From Eubacterium sp. (GTDB lineage: Bacteria; Bacillota; Clostridia; Lachnospirales; Lachnospiraceae): a stretch of DNA of 9,467 nt. Both the position numbers and the translations under genes were made by a program. How positions within the stretch are numbered: the stretch's first letter is position 1; each line of letters begins with the position of its first letter. Below are positions 7,189-9,467 of this stretch, in pieces. The notes under the pieces were generated by a model that saw only the letters and a list, made by a program, of their open reading frames with translations, had not been told where the DNA came from and made no database searches. The stretch spans positions 1-9,467 of the forward strand of contig JAJGAH010000067.1 of the NCBI GenBank assembly GCA_020844525.1. Reading direction: 5' to 3'.

Positions 7189-8025
7189 TTACAGGACATC
7201 CGCAAAATGCGGCTGCAGTTTCCGAAAGACATGCGCTCCGAAAAACATCAGAAGCAATGTCAGAATCCAGAAATATAAGGTCAGTGCAGGCCGTTCCACA
7301 AACCAGGTATGCCCAATCAGTGCGTCCCGATAACCGCAGACGATATAATACATCGGATTAAATTTCAAAATAGTCATCACAATTGGCGGAAAACTGACGG
7401 CATCCATATTCCACATAATAGGAGTCGCCCAGATCTGGACCTGCAGAACAATATTGACAATCTGTACCAGATCCCTGAAGAACACTGCAACCGCGCTGGT
7501 GAGATAAGATACTGCCAACACAAATACAAACATACAGAATGAATAATAGAGGATCTGAATTGCATAGATCCCCGGAAAAAGTCCATAGGCAATGTACATT
7601 CCCAGCATAAAACAGACAAAGAAGATATGGACGAACAGACTTGATACTACCTTCACCACAGGAAGTGTACTGATTCTGAACACAACCTTCTTGACCAGAT
7701 AATCATATGTGAGAAGCGCACTGGTACCGGATGCAAGTGCATCAGAAAAGTAAAACCAGGGAACCAGTCCTGCCACCAGCCACAATACATAGGGAACAGA
7801 TATACCCTGTTTCGTGGACTGTGTGCCTGCATTCAATGCCTTCTCAAAGACAAACCAGTATACAAATACAGTAACAACAGGCTGCACAAAAGCCCATATT
7901 CTCCCCAGATAGGATCCGGCAAATTTGGTCTTGAAGTCATTTTTCGCAAGGGTTCCAATCAGCCGTCTGCTCTGAAAAATTTCACCTGCAATCTGCAACA
8001 AGGCTGGTTTTCTCGATTTTGACAT
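7189..8025 (-). CDS. wzm: Polysaccharide ABC exporter permease, ABC-2 type (Wzm-like)
   Basis: This integral membrane subunit forms the transport channel with the ATPase encoded just downstream. Its 278 residues match the usual family length of 250-290. The amphipathic N-terminus leads into NDFKTKFAGSYLGRIWAF (29-46), a family hallmark at the cytoplasmic face. Hydrophobic segments fall at about 44-62, 78-96, 122-148, 154-182, 186-203 and 246-264, consistent with six membrane spans. Other family marks are GLVPWFYFSDAL (86-97), the LVKKVVF coupling region (110-116), TPIMWN (201-206), NPMYYIVCGYRDAL (223-236) and the C-terminal KLQPHFADVL. A good AGGAG sits 6 nt before the ATG. An earlier ATG at 8030-8028 is out of frame. 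The partner ATPase follows after 28 bp, which supports a cognate pair. TagG of teichoic acid export belongs to the same superfamily; the rfbC and GT2 neighbours favour a rhamnose-type glycan. Confidence 0.93.
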   Translation of the reverse strand: MSKSRKPALLQIAGEIFQSRRLIGTLAKNDFKTKFAGSYLGRIWAFVQPVVTVFVYWFVFEKALNAGTQSTKQGISVPYVLWLVAGLVPWFYFSDALASGTSALLTYDYLVKKVVFRISTLPVVKVVSSLFVHIFFVCFMLGMYIAYGLFPGIYAIQILYYSFCMFVFVLAVSYLTSAVAVFFRDLVQIVNIVLQVQIWATPIMWNMDAVSFPPIVMTILKFNPMYYIVCGYRDALIGHTWFVERPALTLYFWILTLLLMFFGAHVFRKLQPHFADVL

Positions 8026-8079
8026 TTCATTCTCCTAAACATTTCCAGCTTGACAAGGGACTATTTATGAAAACCCCGA

Positions 8080-8661
8080 TTAGAAGTTTTTCTTCTTCCC
8101 GAGAAATTCCTGATAGCTCCAGTTTACCTTATCCTTTTCGGAAAGAACAAGGTCCTCCGGTCCCATTCCCTCGGGCATAGGCCAGTTAACGCCGATATCC
8201 GGGTCATTCCACATCAATCCGCCCTCATCATTCGGATGATAGAAATCTGTGACCTTGTAGCAGAACTCCGCATAATCTGAAAGCACTATGAATCCGTGTG
8301 CGAAATTTTTCGGGATAAAGAACTGTTTTTTGTTCTCTTCCGTCAGGAGAATGCCAAACCACTTGCCATATGTCTGACTTCCCTCACGAAGATCAACCGC
8401 TACATCATAGACCTCTCCCCGAATCACACGGACCAGCTTATCCTGCGGATAATGAATCTGAAAATGAAGCCCCCGCAGCACGCCCTTTCTGGAAGCAGAC
8501 TGATTATCCTGCACAAAGGTGCAGTCAATCCCCGCCTCTGAAAAATCATTGTAATTATAGGTCTCCATGAAATAGCCCCGATTGTCTCCAAAAACGGCTG
8601 GTTCTACTACATAAAGTCCCTCAATACCACCTGCGTTTTTTGTAACCTTGATTTTTCCCAT
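8080..8661 (-). CDS. rfbC: dTDP-4-dehydrorhamnose 3,5-epimerase
   Basis: This soluble cupin-fold enzyme epimerises dTDP-4-dehydro-6-deoxy-D-glucose at C3 and C5, the third step of dTDP-L-rhamnose synthesis (RfbA, RfbB, RfbC/RmlC, RfbD). Its 193 residues fit the usual 180-200. Recognisable motifs are FGDNRGYFMETYN (24-36), QDNQSASRKGVLRGLHFQ (51-68) with the probable catalytic base His66, QDKLVRVIRGEVYDVAVDLR (73-92) with Lys75, FFIPKNFAHGF (114-124) and FCYKVTDFY (133-141) with the probable catalytic acid Tyr135. These residues correspond to the conserved His, Lys and Tyr of RmlC. GGAAAGGA precedes the ATG with a 7-nt spacer. The other three pathway genes are not in this window and may lie upstream or elsewhere. 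A 54-bp gap with no clear hairpin separates it from wzm, so cotranscription is likely. Its presence is the main reason to expect L-rhamnose in the product. Confidence 0.97.
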   Translation of the reverse strand: MGKIKVTKNAGGIEGLYVVEPAVFGDNRGYFMETYNYNDFSEAGIDCTFVQDNQSASRKGVLRGLHFQIHYPQDKLVRVIRGEVYDVAVDLREGSQTYGKWFGILLTEENKKQFFIPKNFAHGFIVLSDYAEFCYKVTDFYHPNDEGGLMWNDPDIGVNWPMPEGMGPEDLVLSEKDKVNWSYQEFLGKKKNF

Positions 8662-8668
8662 GTCTATA

Positions 8669-8676
8669 TCCTTTCC
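8669..8676 (-). promoter_or_regulatory. Ribosome binding site of rfbC
   Basis: GGAAAGGA sits 7 nt before the ATG at 8661 and settles the rfbC start; the protein N-terminus MGKIKVTKN fits the family from there. Confidence 0.75.
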
Positions 8677-8743
8677 GACACCCTTGTGCCATCTGTAATA
8701 CTTATTCCTGATAACTGATCCATAAATAACCTATAAACAAAAT

Positions 8744-8765
8744 GCCTGTAAATAAACTGCAGGGC
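8744..8765 (-). terminator. Possible weak terminator or attenuator after the flippase gene
   Basis: On the minus strand GCCCTG (8765-8760) can pair with CAGGC (8748-8744), giving five base pairs with one bulged C and an 11-nt AT-rich loop, followed by ATTTTGTTT. The stem is short and bulged, so strong termination is unlikely; partial termination between flippase and rfbC is possible. Confidence 0.22.
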
Positions 8766-8799
8766 TGTATGACCGGACACCTCTTTGCAATGAAAAATG

Positions 8800-9467
8800 T
8801 CATGCACGCTTATCCTGATGAAACTGTCCGGCATGATGTGGCCGGAGTTTTTCAATCAGCTGCTTTTCCATAGACAAGGTCAGATCCTCTTTCGTAACTG
8901 TGAGAACGGCAAAATAAACCCCCAAAAACAGGACTGCCGAAATCAGCAGAATGATCAGACTGTTGATAGACTGATTGCTTACAATACTGAGCCGTTTTGT
9001 CCACAGACAGGTAGGCACTGCAAGAATAAGCGCCAGAACCATCTTCCAGTAACGAACCTCGCGGAAATTCATAAAATGGTCCTTCCGCAATGCAATAACC
9101 TGCACCAGCAGGACGACAAACTCTGCTACCAGCGTTCCGATCGCGGCACCCGCGGACTGAATCACCGGGATCAGAATGGCGTTTAGCACCAGGTCTGTGA
9201 CAGCGCCGGCAATCTCAGAATACAGAACATAGATTTCCTTTCCAATCGGAACCAGAATCTGAATACCGGTTATACTGGAAATTCCGATCAGGACCAGTGT
9301 CGGCATGATCAGCTGCATCGGAACAATAGAACCGGTATAACCGGTACCAGCCAGCGTGTAGATACCCTCTTTGGCAAACAGCATAAAATACACCGTAAGC
9401 GGCAAAGAGATGATCCATACGAAATTCAACGCTTTCGCCGTGAGCCGCTTGAATTCTTTATAATTCC
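8800..9467 (-). CDS. Oligosaccharide flippase, MOP/Wzx-like, N-terminus beyond the window
   Basis: This is the C-terminal 221 residues of a multi-pass membrane protein; the frame is open to the right edge, so the start lies outside. It resembles Wzx/RfbX flippases of the MOP superfamily, which turn lipid-linked sugars from the cytoplasmic to the outer face of the membrane. The visible part has several hydrophobic spans: ALNFVWIISLPLTVYFMLF (12-30), a span around IMPTLVLIGISSITGIQIL, one around VLNAILIPVIQSAGAAIGTLVAEF, then one around KMVLALILAVPTCLW and a last one around SLIILLISAVLFLGVYF. FAKEGIYTLAG and GAAIGTLVAE are typical of family members. The tail is charged and His-rich (LRPHHAGQFHQ). 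A TTG at 9429 is internal to the frame and not a start. MurJ-type lipid II flippases share the fold, but this gene neighbourhood favours a glycan role. It sits 138 bp upstream of rfbC, so it may or may not share that transcript. Confidence 0.88.
   Translation of the reverse strand, partial: NYKEFKRLTAKALNFVWIISLPLTVYFMLFAKEGIYTLAGTGYTGSIVPMQLIMPTLVLIGISSITGIQILVPIGKEIYVLYSEIAGAVTDLVLNAILIPVIQSAGAAIGTLVAEFVVLLVQVIALRKDHFMNFREVRYWKMVLALILAVPTCLWTKRLSIVSNQSINSLIILLISAVLFLGVYFAVLTVTKEDLTLSMEKQLIEKLRPHHAGQFHQDKRA

Larger units (their letters stand above)
8662..8799 (-). other. AT-rich intergenic gap between the flippase gene and rfbC
   Basis: This 138-bp gap is the longest non-coding stretch in the window. 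Read on the minus strand it holds a weak hairpin with a following U-rich run, then a T-rich region (TTTATTTACAGG, TTGTTTATAGG), then the rfbC ribosome binding site. I find no convincing -35/-10 pair: TTTACA occurs, but no good TATAAT match lies 16-18 bp after it. It may separate transcription units or only be a spacer with partial termination. Confidence 0.5.

Noticed and set aside
8700..8760. Promoter for rfbC
   Set aside because: A TTTACA hexamer is present on the minus strand, but the sequences 16-18 bp after it match TATAAT at no more than half of positions. This is no better than chance in AT-rich DNA.
8664..8855. Minus-strand 63-codon frame across the gap before rfbC
   Set aside because: It begins inside the flippase gene in another frame, has no ribosome binding site that I can see, and its product resembles no family.
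9427..9429. TTG as the start of the flippase
   Set aside because: The frame continues upstream to the window edge with membrane-protein-like sequence (NYKEFKRLTAKA), so the gene simply enters from the right.
1..9467. Insertion sequences, CRISPR arrays, tRNA or rRNA genes
   Set aside because: No transposase-like protein, paired terminal repeats, regularly spaced repeats or tRNA-like folds were seen; coding sequence fills almost the whole window.

Overview
The window is a piece of a surface-polysaccharide gene cluster. Every supported gene lies on the minus strand, so transcription runs from right to left. The organism is most likely a Gram-positive Firmicute of the Clostridia, with Lachnospiraceae as the best guess. 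Reasons are the purine-rich AGGAG/AAAGGA ribosome binding sites, the moderate base composition, and protein styles typical of that group's rhamnose-type wall polysaccharide loci, such as tandem GT2 proteins and a Wzm ending in LQPHFADVL. This placement is inference; the window contains no taxonomic marker.

Layout in transcription order: the C-terminal part of a Wzx/MOP-type flippase that enters from the right edge (9467 to 8800); a 138-bp AT-rich gap holding a weak hairpin; rfbC/rmlC, dTDP-4-dehydrorhamnose 3,5-epimerase (8661 to 8080); an ABC-2 permease, Wzm type (8025 to 7189); its ATPase with a long C-terminal extension, Wzt type (7160 to 5754); a 703-residue protein that reads as an N-terminal SAM methyltransferase, a kinase-like middle and a beta-rich C-terminal domain (5750 to 3639); a 730-residue protein with a beta-sandwich N-terminus and two GT2 domains (3642 to 1450); and a second double-GT2 protein cut by the left edge (1453 to 1). 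From wzm onward the genes are packed with gaps of 28 and 3 bp and then two 4-bp ATGA stop/start overlaps, so they almost certainly form one translationally coupled operon. Coding sequence covers nearly everything and no non-coding stretch exceeds 300 bp.

How the genes fit together: RfbC makes a late intermediate of dTDP-L-rhamnose. The multidomain GT2 proteins would build a rhamnose-containing chain on a lipid carrier in the cytoplasm, and Wzm/Wzt would export the finished chain. The most interesting feature is the methyltransferase/kinase-like protein directly downstream of a Wzt that carries a C-terminal carbohydrate-binding-type domain. In Gram-negative O8/O9a systems, WbdD (methyltransferase plus kinase) caps the chain end and the Wzt C-terminal domain reads the cap. 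The same two parts side by side here suggest a cap-and-read export system in a Gram-positive polysaccharide locus. The neighbouring flippase may serve a second step, such as side-chain donor transport, as in streptococcal group A carbohydrate loci.
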